A stretch of DNA of 10,692 nucleotides from assembly GCA_029879665.1 (NCBI GenBank), contig JAOUPW010000028.1:1-10692 (forward strand). Reading direction: 5' to 3'. The translations under genes and the position numbers were made by a program. Below are positions 4,885 through 10,692 of this stretch, in pieces. The first letter of the stretch is position 1, and every line of letters begins with the position of its first letter. Below the pieces are notes generated by a model. It was not told the origin of the DNA. It did no database searches and saw nothing but the letters and a program-made list of their open reading frames with translations. The DNA comes from Rhodospirillales bacterium. Lineage in GTDB: Bacteria > Pseudomonadota > Alphaproteobacteria > Rhodospirillales > JAOUPW01.

Positions 4885-7286
4885 AGTTCACCCTCAGCTG
4901 GCTCAAGGAACATCTAGATACCCAGGCTGGCCTGGACGAAATCGTCTCGCGCCTGACCATGAACGGGCTCGAGGTCGAAAGCGTCACTGAGCGTGACAGG
5001 GGCTTCGAAGGATTTGTCGTCGCCAGGGTCCTTGCCGCCGATCCTCACCCGGACGCCGACCGTCTGCAGGTGTGCAAGGTGGACACCGGCTCCGGCGAGG
5101 TGCAGGTGGTGTGCGGCGCGCCCAATGCGCGCGCCGGCATGAAGGGGGTATTCGCGCCCAGCGGCTCTCTGATCCCCGGCAGCGGCATCAAGTTGAAGAA
5201 GGCGAAAATCCGGGGCGTGGAGAGCAACGGCATGCTGCTCAGCGAACGGGAAATGGGTCTGAGCGAGGAACATGAAGGCATTGTCGAACTGGACGATGAC
5301 GCCAAGGTTGGCGCGCCGGTGGCGGCGGCCATGGGCCTCGACGATCCGTTGATCGAAATCGCCATCACGCCCAACCGGGGAGATTGCCTGGGCGTGCGCG
5401 GCATCGCCCGCGACCTGGCGGCGTCGGGCCTGGGAGTCTTGAAAGCCATCAATACCGATCCGGTGCCGCCGCTCTGCGAGAGTCCAATCAAGGTCCATCT
5501 GGATCTGGATGAGGATCACGCCGATGCCTGTCCCCATTTCGTCGGCCGCTATATCCGTGGCGTCAATAACGGCGAAAGTCCGAAATGGCTCAAGGACAAA
5601 CTGTTGGCGGTGGGCTTGCGGCCGATCTCGGCGCTGGTCGATATTACCAACCTGATGACGCTGGACCTCAACCGACCATTGCATGTGTTCGACGCCGACA
5701 AGATTAAGGGCGATATCCATGTGCGCATGGCCCGGGCGGATGAAAAAATGCTGGCCCTGGACGGCAAGGAATATGTGCTTGATGAAGAGATGACGGCGAT
5801 CGCCGATGACCAGGACGCCGAAGCGCTCGGCGGCGTCATGGGGGGCGAACGGACGGGCTGCACGCCTGAAACCGTCAACGTCTTTATGGAATCGGCAATT
5901 TTTGATCCCGTCCGCACCGCCGCCACCGGGCGCAAGATCAATCTGATGTCGGATGCGCGTTACCGGTTTGAGCGCGGTATCGATCCCGCTTTCCTTGCTG
6001 ACGGCATGGAAGTCGCGACCCGGCTGGTGCTGGACATCTGCGGCGGCGAGCCTTCGGAACTGGTTGTCGCCGGCGCTGAGGCCAGCTGGCAGCGCTCCAT
6101 TTCCTTCCGTCCCGACCGGGTCCGGACTCTGGGCGGGGTCGAAGTGGAACGGAGTGAAATCGACGGCATCCTGGGCAAGCTCGGTTTTGGCGTCAATGGT
6201 TCCGGCGACACTCATGAAGTTTCCGTTCCCTCCTGGCGTGGCGACATTGTCGGCGAAGCCTGCCTAGTGGAAGAAGTCGTCCGTATTAAGGGCTACGACA
6301 ACATTCCCGCTGTTTCCCTGCCCCGCACCGATTCGCTGCCCCATCCCGCCTTGACCCCGGAACAATCGCGGCGTGCCCGCGCCCGGCGCGTGCTGGCCGG
6401 TCGCGGCCTGATCGAGGCGGTGACGCTGTCGTTCATGGCCGGCAAGGACGCCGACCTTTTCGGCGGCGTGCCGGATAGCCTGCGTCTGGTCAATCCCATC
6501 AGCAGCGATCTCGACGTCATGCGGCCGTCGATCCTGCCCAACCTTATCGCTGCCGCCGGACGCAACGCCGACAAGGGCTACGGCGACGCCGCCTTGTTCG
6601 AAGTCGGTCCCCAGTTTTCCGGCGACCGGACGGAAGACGAAGCCATGCTTGCCACCGGCATCCGTGCCGGGCGCTCAGGCCCGCGCAACTGGGCGCGCCA
6701 GCCCCGCCCGGTGGACATATTCGACGCCAAGGCCGACGTGCTGGGCCTTCTCGAAGCCTTAGGCGCGCCGGTGGCGAAGGCGCAGGTCATCAATGAAGCG
6801 CCCGCCTGGTATCATCCCGGCCGCTCCGGCGCATTAACCCTGGGGCCGCAAACCGTGCTCGCCCATTTCGGCGAGATCCACCCCGGCGTGCTCGCCCGGA
6901 TGAACGTCAAGGGACCGATCGTCGGGTTCGAGGTGTATCTCGACACCCTGCCCCGGGCGAAGGCGAAAAAAAGCGCGGCCCGGCCCCTTCTCCAACTGTC
7001 GCCCTATCAACCGGTGGCCCGCGATTTCGCGTTCATCCTGGATGAAGACGTCGCTGCGGCGGTGGTGGTCAACGCGGCGCTCGGCGCCGACAAGTCCCTG
7101 ATCTCCGGAGTGGGGGTGTTCGATCTGTTCAGCGGCGGAAACCTTGGCGAAGGCAAGAAGTCGCTGGCCATCACCGTCACCCTCCAGCCCCGGGATAAGA
7201 CCCTGACCGACGCCGAAATCGACGACGTCGCAGGCAAGATCGTTCAGGCGGTGGAAAAGGCGACCGGGGGCGCGCTCAGATCCTGA
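4881..7286 (+). CDS. pheT: Phenylalanine--tRNA ligase beta subunit
   Basis: Beta subunit of PheRS, responsible for tRNA recognition and for editing Tyr-tRNA-Phe. The length of 801 residues is close to the 795 of E. coli. Visible domains in order are the N-terminal MKFTLSWLKEHL segment; the EMAP-II-like tRNA-binding fold at about 40-148 (FVVARVLAADPHPDADRLQV, VVCGAPNARAGM); ITPNRGDCL at 162-170; the B3/4 editing region; a B5 domain at about 410-495 (VPSWRGDI, CLVEEVVRIKGYDNIP); the catalytic-like core; and the C-terminal FDX-ACB anticodon-binding domain from about 706 (LSPYQPVARDFAF). The start is GTG (4881-4883), overlapping the TGA of pheS (4882-4884), with GGAGGG at 4867-4872 and an 8-nt gap. 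This overlap implies coupled translation. An intrinsic terminator follows, closing the operon. Confidence 0.98.
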   Translation: MKFTLSWLKEHLDTQAGLDEIVSRLTMNGLEVESVTERDRGFEGFVVARVLAADPHPDADRLQVCKVDTGSGEVQVVCGAPNARAGMKGVFAPSGSLIPGSGIKLKKAKIRGVESNGMLLSEREMGLSEEHEGIVELDDDAKVGAPVAAAMGLDDPLIEIAITPNRGDCLGVRGIARDLAASGLGVLKAINTDPVPPLCESPIKVHLDLDEDHADACPHFVGRYIRGVNNGESPKWLKDKLLAVGLRPISALVDITNLMTLDLNRPLHVFDADKIKGDIHVRMARADEKMLALDGKEYVLDEEMTAIADDQDAEALGGVMGGERTGCTPETVNVFMESAIFDPVRTAATGRKINLMSDARYRFERGIDPAFLADGMEVATRLVLDICGGEPSELVVAGAEASWQRSISFRPDRVRTLGGVEVERSEIDGILGKLGFGVNGSGDTHEVSVPSWRGDIVGEACLVEEVVRIKGYDNIPAVSLPRTDSLPHPALTPEQSRRARARRVLAGRGLIEAVTLSFMAGKDADLFGGVPDSLRLVNPISSDLDVMRPSILPNLIAAAGRNADKGYGDAALFEVGPQFSGDRTEDEAMLATGIRAGRSGPRNWARQPRPVDIFDAKADVLGLLEALGAPVAKAQVINEAPAWYHPGRSGALTLGPQTVLAHFGEIHPGVLARMNVKGPIVGFEVYLDTLPRAKAKKSAARPLLQLSPYQPVARDFAFILDEDVAAAVVVNAALGADKSLISGVGVFDLFSGGNLGEGKKSLAITVTLQPRDKTLTDAEIDDVAGKIVQAVEKATGGALRS

Positions 7287-7308
7287 ATTCCGGTTTCGCG
7301 GATGGTTA

Positions 7309-7350
7309 CAAAAGCCCGGATTTCAACTAATCCGGGCTTTTGTTTTTTTT
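7309..7350 (+). terminator. Intrinsic terminator after pheT
   Basis: A perfect 14-bp stem, CAAAAGCCCGGATT (7309-7322) and AATCCGGGCTTTTG (7329-7342), has loop TCAACT and is followed directly by eight T (7343-7350). This is a canonical rho-independent terminator 22 bases past the pheT stop. It separates the translation cluster from the chemotaxis genes. Confidence 0.95.
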
Positions 7351-7543
7351 GTCCCCCCAGAGTAATCCAAGAAAAAATTAAATAAGAAAATCAATTACTT
7401 AAAGAAAAAACAAACTATTAAAACGGTTTATTTAATAATTCTATTTATTAATAGAAGATGACATTGGTTGTTTTAATTCATATTTAAGAAATAAGAATGA
7501 TAGTAAAGCGCAATTGATTGAAAAATAAGCAAAGCGAAATAAG

Positions 7544-7557
7544 TGACAGATTTGTCA
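7544..7557. promoter_or_regulatory. Inverted repeat TGACA-N4-TGTCA, possible operator
   Basis: TGACA (7544-7548) and TGTCA (7553-7557) are perfect half-sites separated by GATT. The site lies about 20 bases upstream of the candidate -35 element of the PAS gene, a usual place for a dimeric activator or repressor. The binding protein cannot be named from the sequence. Confidence 0.35.
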
Positions 7558-7570
7558 TCAAAAACTGCAT

Positions 7571-7605
7571 TTTGCATTGAAGATGCAAAGTCAAACACCT
7601 AGATA
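7571..7605 (+). promoter_or_regulatory. Candidate promoter of the PAS-chemoreceptor unit with overlapping inverted repeat
   Basis: TTGAAG (7577-7582) and TAGATA (7600-7605) are 17 bp apart, giving a predicted start near 7612 and a leader of about 47 nt. A perfect 7-bp inverted repeat, TTTGCAT (7571-7577) and ATGCAAA (7583-7589) with spacer TGAAG, covers the -35 element. A protein bound there would block polymerase. No clear flagellar sigma-28 pattern was seen. Confidence 0.4.
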
Positions 7606-7658
7606 CAAATTTATGAAGAAATAAACGTGGTGATCAAAGTCCACAGGAGAAATAACAC

Positions 7659-8189
7659 ATGGCGGATAATCGACTTTCAGTAACCGGCGTCGAACGGTTT
7701 TTCGGTGATGACGAAATCATCGTCAGCAAGACCGACCTCAAGGGGCACATGACCTACGTCAACGACGTGTTCCTGACGCTGGCCGATTACACCGAAAAGG
7801 AATGCCTGGGCGCACCCCACAGCAAGATCCGCAATCCCAACATGCCGCGCTGCATTTTCAAGCTGCTGTGGGATACCATTCAGGACGGCCGGGAAATCTT
7901 CGCCTACGTGGTCAACCGTTCCGCCAACGGCGATCATTATTGGGTGCTGGCGCACGTGACGCCCAGCCGCGACAACAACGGCAACGTCATCGGCTACCAT
8001 TCCAACCGCCGCGTGCCCGACCGGAAAATTTTGGAAGGTACCATCATGCCGCTCTACAACTCGCTGCTGGCTGAAGAAAAGAAGCACGCCAACAGCAAGG
8101 CGGGCATGGAAGCGTCGATGAAGATGATCACCGATCTTTTGGCCGAAAAAGGCATGGAATACGACGAATTCATCGCCGGACTTATGTAA
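7659..8189 (+). CDS. Aer-like PAS domain sensory protein
   Basis: A 176-residue soluble protein consisting mainly of one PAS domain (about residues 18-122) resembling the N-terminal sensor of the aerotaxis receptor Aer. Shared features are KTDLKGHMTYVNDVF, the helix around PHSKIRNPNMPRCIFKLLW, and the diagnostic NGDHYWV (residues 90-96), ending in GYHSNRRVPDR. Aer binds FAD. Here Asn35, Arg58, Phe67 and Asn86 align with Aer N34, R57, F66 and N85, but Aer H58, D60 and W79 are replaced by Asn59, Asn61 and Ile80, so the cofactor is uncertain. The C-terminal 50 residues are helical and may dock to a partner. There are no membrane segments or output domain. AGGAG (7645-7649) lies 9 nt before the ATG. 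A soluble chemoreceptor gene follows after 54 bases and is the likely output partner. Confidence 0.9.
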   Translation: MADNRLSVTGVERFFGDDEIIVSKTDLKGHMTYVNDVFLTLADYTEKECLGAPHSKIRNPNMPRCIFKLLWDTIQDGREIFAYVVNRSANGDHYWVLAHVTPSRDNNGNVIGYHSNRRVPDRKILEGTIMPLYNSLLAEEKKHANSKAGMEASMKMITDLLAEKGMEYDEFIAGLM

Positions 8190-8243
8190 GCCGGGCGTTG
8201 GATCGGTGTGGTAAAATAAATAGATAATTTTGAGGATTAGGTC

Positions 8244-9395
8244 ATGTTTGGAAGTGAAAATTCAGCCGCCATCTCCAAGGCCCTTGCCGTCTGCAAGGCG
8301 GTCGCCGAAGGGGATTTCGAGGCTCGCATCATCGGCATCACGGAAAAGGGCGAGGCGGCGGAACTGCTGCACACCATCAACCGGCTGATTGACCGCACCG
8401 ACGCTTATGTCCGGGAATCCATGGCCTGCCTGGAATACGTCAGCGACAACAAATATTACCGGCGTATCGTCGAAAAGGGGATGACCGGCAGCTTCCTCAA
8501 TGCCAGCCGCGTCATCAACACCGCGACCCAGACCATGGAAGACAAGGTCAAGGCATTCTCCCAAGTGGCCGATGATTTTGAACGCAACATGAAGGCTGTG
8601 GTGGAAACCGTGGCTTCGGCGGCGACGGAACTGCAATCCACCGCGCAATCCATGGAACGGACCGCCAGTTCAACCAGCGAACAGGCGACGGCGGTGGCGG
8701 CGGCGGCGGAAGAAGCGGCAACCAACGTGCAGACGGTGGCGGCAGCGGCGGAAGAACTCAGCAGTTCGATCACCGAAATCAGCCGGCAAGTGTCCCAGTC
8801 TTCGGAAATCGCCGGCAGCGCGGTGACCGAGGCCGACAAAACCAATGCGGAAATTCAGGCGCTGGCCACGGCATCCCAGAAGATCGGCGAAGTGGTGGCT
8901 CTGATCACCGATATCGCCGATCAGACCAACCTGCTGGCGTTGAACGCGACCATCGAAGCGGCGCGCGCCGGCGACGCCGGCAAGGGCTTCGCGGTGGTGG
9001 CGTCGGAAGTGAAAAACCTGGCCAACCAGACGGCCAAGGCGACGGAGGAAATCGGCTCGCAGATCGGCGGCATCCAGTCGGCGACCCAGAACGCGGTCGG
9101 CGCCATCGGTTCCATCAGCAACACCATCGGCAACATCAACGAAATCGCCACCACCATTGCCTCGGCGGTCGAAGAACAGGGCGCGGCGACCCAGGAAATC
9201 GCCCGCAACGTGGAACAGGCTTCCGCCGGAACCACGGAAGTGACCACCAACATCACCCAGGTCACCCAGGCCGCAGGTGAAACCGGACAGTCCGCGGGTC
9301 AGGTGCTGGAAGCGGCGGCGGAACTGTCGCAACAGGCGGAACGCCTGGGAACGGAAATGGATAACTTCCTGGTGGAAATGCGCAAGGTCATCTAG
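8244..9395 (+). CDS. Soluble methyl-accepting chemotaxis protein with HAMP-like N-terminus
   Basis: Cytoplasmic chemoreceptor of 383 residues that would control CheA through CheW. No transmembrane segment is present. Residues about 10-55 ([25 protein letters not shown]) and 58-105 ([29 protein letters not shown]) look like two HAMP-like units. The rest is the long coiled-coil signalling domain. Its conserved hairpin tip is at about 216-262 ([35 protein letters not shown]). Glu pairs at 156-157, 170-171 and 310-311 sit in Ala/Ser-rich heptads typical of methylation sites. There is no C-terminal CheR-binding NWETF-type pentapeptide. GAGGA (8232-8236) lies 7 nt before the ATG. The receptor has no ligand domain of its own; the preceding PAS protein is the obvious candidate to supply sensing. 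A strong hairpin terminator follows. Confidence 0.96.
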   Translation: MFGSENSAAISKALAVCKAVAEGDFEARIIGITEKGEAAELLHTINRLIDRTDAYVRESMACLEYVSDNKYYRRIVEKGMTGSFLNASRVINTATQTMEDKVKAFSQVADDFERNMKAVVETVASAATELQSTAQSMERTASSTSEQATAVAAAAEEAATNVQTVAAAAEELSSSITEISRQVSQSSEIAGSAVTEADKTNAEIQALATASQKIGEVVALITDIADQTNLLALNATIEAARAGDAGKGFAVVASEVKNLANQTAKATEEIGSQIGGIQSATQNAVGAIGSISNTIGNINEIATTIASAVEEQGAATQEIARNVEQASAGTTEVTTNITQVTQAAGETGQSAGQVLEAAAELSQQAERLGTEMDNFLVEMRKVI

Positions 9396-9427
9396 CCGGC
9401 CCCGTCTTTCGATATTCCCCTTTAATG

Positions 9428-9471
9428 AGGGCCTCGCGCTTTGACCGGTTCAAGGCGCGGGGCCCTTTATT
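9428..9471 (+). terminator. Hairpin terminator after the chemoreceptor gene
   Basis: A 17-bp stem (two G-T pairs) joins 9428-9444 to 9450-9466 with loop CCGGT. The core is AGGGCC with GGCCCT and CGCGC with GCGCG. The tail TTTATT is a weak U-tract. The hairpin ends the PAS-chemoreceptor transcript and lies between it and the convergent minus-strand pair. Confidence 0.8.
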
Positions 9472-9501
9472 CATGCAAGGCCAACCAATGGGCGGGGAAT
9501 G

Positions 9502-9774
9502 TCAATCAACGACGGAAACCAAGCCGGCACGCTTGAGATTGCTAAGAAGCGTTTCCACATCGGATTCGATGTTGGAGCGGGGAATGTCGGGAAAGGCGGT
9601 GTGCAGGATGTGTGCGGCTTCGCTGGCGCTGATCGGATCTTCCAGTAACCGCCACAACGCCGTGCCGGTGGCGTTGAGTTGAAAAATTCCACCCTGGCCG
9701 GGTAAGGCGAGAAAGGCGACGCCGTCAATGGCGCGTTCGGTGGCCTCGGAGTTGCGAAGGTAACGCTGCGTCAT
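9502..9774 (-). CDS. PqqD-family small protein (HPr-rel-A type peptide chaperone)
   Basis: A 90-residue protein with the PqqD fold signature, MTQRYLRNSEATERAIDGVAF then GGIFQLNATGTALWRLLEDP, followed by a helical part ending SDVETLLSNLKRAGLVSVVD. PqqD and related RiPP recognition elements bind the leader of a precursor peptide and present it to a modifying enzyme. The Asn-x-x-Gly-x-x-x-Trp pattern (NATGTALW) is the most characteristic stretch. The ATG overlaps the stop of the upstream kinase-like gene by four bases (ATGA), indicating coupled translation. Pairing of a PqqD relative with an HprK relative is the hallmark of the annotated but functionally obscure HPr-rel-A group. Assignment to that named subfamily is from memory of the gene pairing. 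No precursor peptide or modifying enzyme is visible in the window. Confidence 0.8.
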   Translation of the reverse strand: MTQRYLRNSEATERAIDGVAFLALPGQGGIFQLNATGTALWRLLEDPISASEAAHILHTAFPDIPRSNIESDVETLLSNLKRAGLVSVVD

Positions 9775-10658
9775 TGTGGTTCCATCATAATGTTGGAATT
9801 AGGGCTCCGCCCGGCGCCCGTTCCAGCGAAAGTGTTTATGAGCAGACGGGCGGCGGTATCGCCCGCGGAATAGCGAAGGGTATAACAGGCCGCCCCTTCG
9901 ATGATGAAAAAAATCTGATCGAGAATATCCGCCGACGGCAGGACGCGAGCAAAATTCCTGAGGATGGTCTTTTTCATCAACTGGCCCCGGTCGCCGTCCC
10001 GGAGTTCAGGTTCGACTGTCTCCGCCACCCGCTCCAGTTCAACAATGCCGATGATGGGAGCGGAAATGCCGTAAGGGGGAAGCAAATGTTCTTCCAAGTC
10101 GAGATAGAGAAAACGGTCGCTTTCCGGGCCACGGTGGGTGTCGATGAAATTCAGAAAATCGGAATGGGACGCTGCCGGTAGCGGTAGGCGAAGGCGGGGA
10201 AGAATCCCCGGCGCTATGCCTAACGCCGAATTTCCCCGCACAGGAAGGACGTCATCGGCAAACACCCGGATGCCCTGTGCTGCGAGATGGGCCGCCAGCG
10301 TACTTTTTCCGGAGTTGTAAGAGTCTGGAAAAAAAACCAAGCCGGCGCCGAAGTCGGCTGCGGCTGTGTGCAGGCACATCAGGTCCGGTTGACTTACGTT
10401 AAGGGCCTTGATCAGGTCGACCAGGAAATCACACGCAACATTTACCGGATGACGGTAGGTTATCGGAACATCAAGCCAAGGCGAAGTCCGCTGATAACCT
10501 TCTTCGGTTTTACGAAGAATAATGGCGTTGTCCCCGGCGTCGCCATCGGGCAGGGACCGAACGGTCCAGCCTCTGAGCAGAGACGAGATGACCGGCGCCA
10601 GTTCGTCGCAGCCGTCAAGGACGACCGGAAAGGTGCAGGGATCAAAATTCAAGCGCAT
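9771..10658 (-). CDS. HPr kinase/phosphorylase-related protein (HprK-related kinase A type)
   Basis: A 295-residue soluble protein related to the P-loop kinase HprK. The conserved LHTAA (residues 96-100) precedes the nucleotide-binding segment VFFPDSYNSGKSTLAAHLAAQGIRVFADD (108-136, in two blocks): Walker A core SGKST at 116-120 and an acidic pair Asp135-Asp136 that would serve as metal or Walker B site. The first glycine of the usual GxxxxGKS is Asp112 here. The substrate is unknown; HPr itself is not implied. The N-terminus, MRLNFDPCTFPVVLDG, is acceptable for the family. However, no Shine-Dalgarno sequence precedes the ATG at 10658 and the frame stays open to the window edge without another ATG, GTG or TTG, so the true start may lie outside. 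It overlaps the downstream PqqD-like gene by ATGA, so both act together. Confidence 0.8.
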   Translation of the reverse strand: MRLNFDPCTFPVVLDGCDELAPVISSLLRGWTVRSLPDGDAGDNAIILRKTEEGYQRTSPWLDVPITYRHPVNVACDFLVDLIKALNVSQPDLMCLHTAAADFGAGLVFFPDSYNSGKSTLAAHLAAQGIRVFADDVLPVRGNSALGIAPGILPRLRLPLPAASHSDFLNFIDTHRGPESDRFLYLDLEEHLLPPYGISAPIIGIVELERVAETVEPELRDGDRGQLMKKTILRNFARVLPSADILDQIFFIIEGAACYTLRYSAGDTAARLLINTFAGTGAGRSPNSNIMMEPQ

Positions 10659-10692
10659 GTAATTAGAATAAGGATAACAACGGAAAAAAGGA
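10659..10692. other. AT-rich right edge upstream of the kinase-like gene
   Basis: These 34 bases are AT-rich compared with the gene. On the minus strand they read as a T-rich stretch ending TATTCTAATTAC just before the ATG. There is no AGGAG-like sequence. They may be a promoter with a leaderless start, or the 3' part of an upstream gene or spacer that continues past the window. Confidence 0.3.

Larger units (their letters stand above)
7351..7658 (+). promoter_or_regulatory. AT-rich intergenic control region
   Basis: This gene-free stretch holds only 58 G/C in the 240 bases 7381-7620 (24%), far below the surrounding coding DNA. A-tracts and T-tracts dominate 7365-7490. Two compact inverted repeats are present: TGACA/TGTCA (7544-7557) and TTTGCAT/ATGCAAA (7571-7589). 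A promoter-like pair follows at 7577-7605. Features of this kind suit curved DNA, UP-element-like activation or nucleoid-protein binding upstream of a regulated gene. No RNA gene was recognised. Confidence 0.5.

Noticed and set aside
4914..6215. Minus-strand open frame of 433 codons inside pheT
   Set aside because: It mirrors conserved PheT codons, is rich in His/Asp/Arg typical of antisense translations, and lacks family resemblance.
7458..7487. Nine-codon frame MTLVVLIHI in the AT-rich region
   Set aside because: The nearby AGAAG directly abuts the ATG, which is too close for initiation. The frame is too short to distinguish from chance.
8198..8226. Promoter-like TTGGAT-17-TAGATA in the gap before the chemoreceptor gene
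   Set aside because: The predicted start (about 8233) would fall inside the Shine-Dalgarno sequence, leaving no usable ribosome-binding site, so co-transcription with the PAS gene is preferred.
9425..9682. Plus-strand open frame over the terminator and the PqqD-like gene
   Set aside because: It begins inside the terminator hairpin and is antisense to the PqqD-family gene, with no ribosome-binding sequence.
1..10692. CRISPR arrays, insertion sequences, rRNA or tRNA genes, phage attachment sites
   Set aside because: No regularly spaced repeats, transposase-like proteins, terminal inverted repeats or structural RNA genes were seen on either strand.

Overview
The window reads as a chromosomal segment of a motile, GC-rich alphaproteobacterium, most likely a Rhodospirillales-type organism. 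This rests on the style of the IF3, L20, PheS and PheT sequences, on the alphaproteobacterial-length PheS (366 residues), and on a soluble HAMP-type chemoreceptor next to an Aer-like PAS protein. Genus cannot be assigned from the sequence alone.

Region 1 (1-7350) is the classical translation cluster thrS - infC - rpmI - rplT - pheS - pheT, all on the plus strand. thrS is cut by the left edge and lacks roughly its first 68 codons (the TGS domain). infC appears to start at a rare AUA codon (1768) placed ideally behind a strong Shine-Dalgarno sequence, as expected for a gene autoregulated by start-codon discrimination. The cluster is interrupted between infC and rpmI by a small minus-strand gene of unknown function (2382-2753). 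It has its own Shine-Dalgarno sequence and a promoter-like TATAAT. The 358-base gap upstream of rpmI therefore looks like a divergent control region: a minus promoter, a GC-rich block that can fold in two mutually exclusive ways, a good plus promoter (TTGCAT-17-TATAAC) and a leader of about 145 nt with a duplicated 13-nt motif. pheT overlaps pheS and ends at a textbook intrinsic terminator.

Region 2 (7351-7658) is an AT-rich island, 24% GC over 7381-7620, without a credible gene. It carries two compact inverted repeats and a plausible promoter for what follows.

Region 3 (7659-9471) is a two-gene signalling unit: an Aer-type PAS protein (176 aa) followed by a soluble chemoreceptor with HAMP-like units and a methyl-accepting signalling domain (383 aa), then a strong hairpin terminator. 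Together they look like an aerotaxis or energy-taxis receptor divided between two polypeptides.

Region 4 (9502 to the right edge) is on the minus strand: an HPr-kinase-like protein overlapping by 4 bp (ATGA) a small PqqD-family protein. The pairing matches the poorly characterised 'HPr-rel-A' type of system. Any further partners would lie beyond the right edge. This pair and the infC-rpmI control region are the least explained parts of the window.
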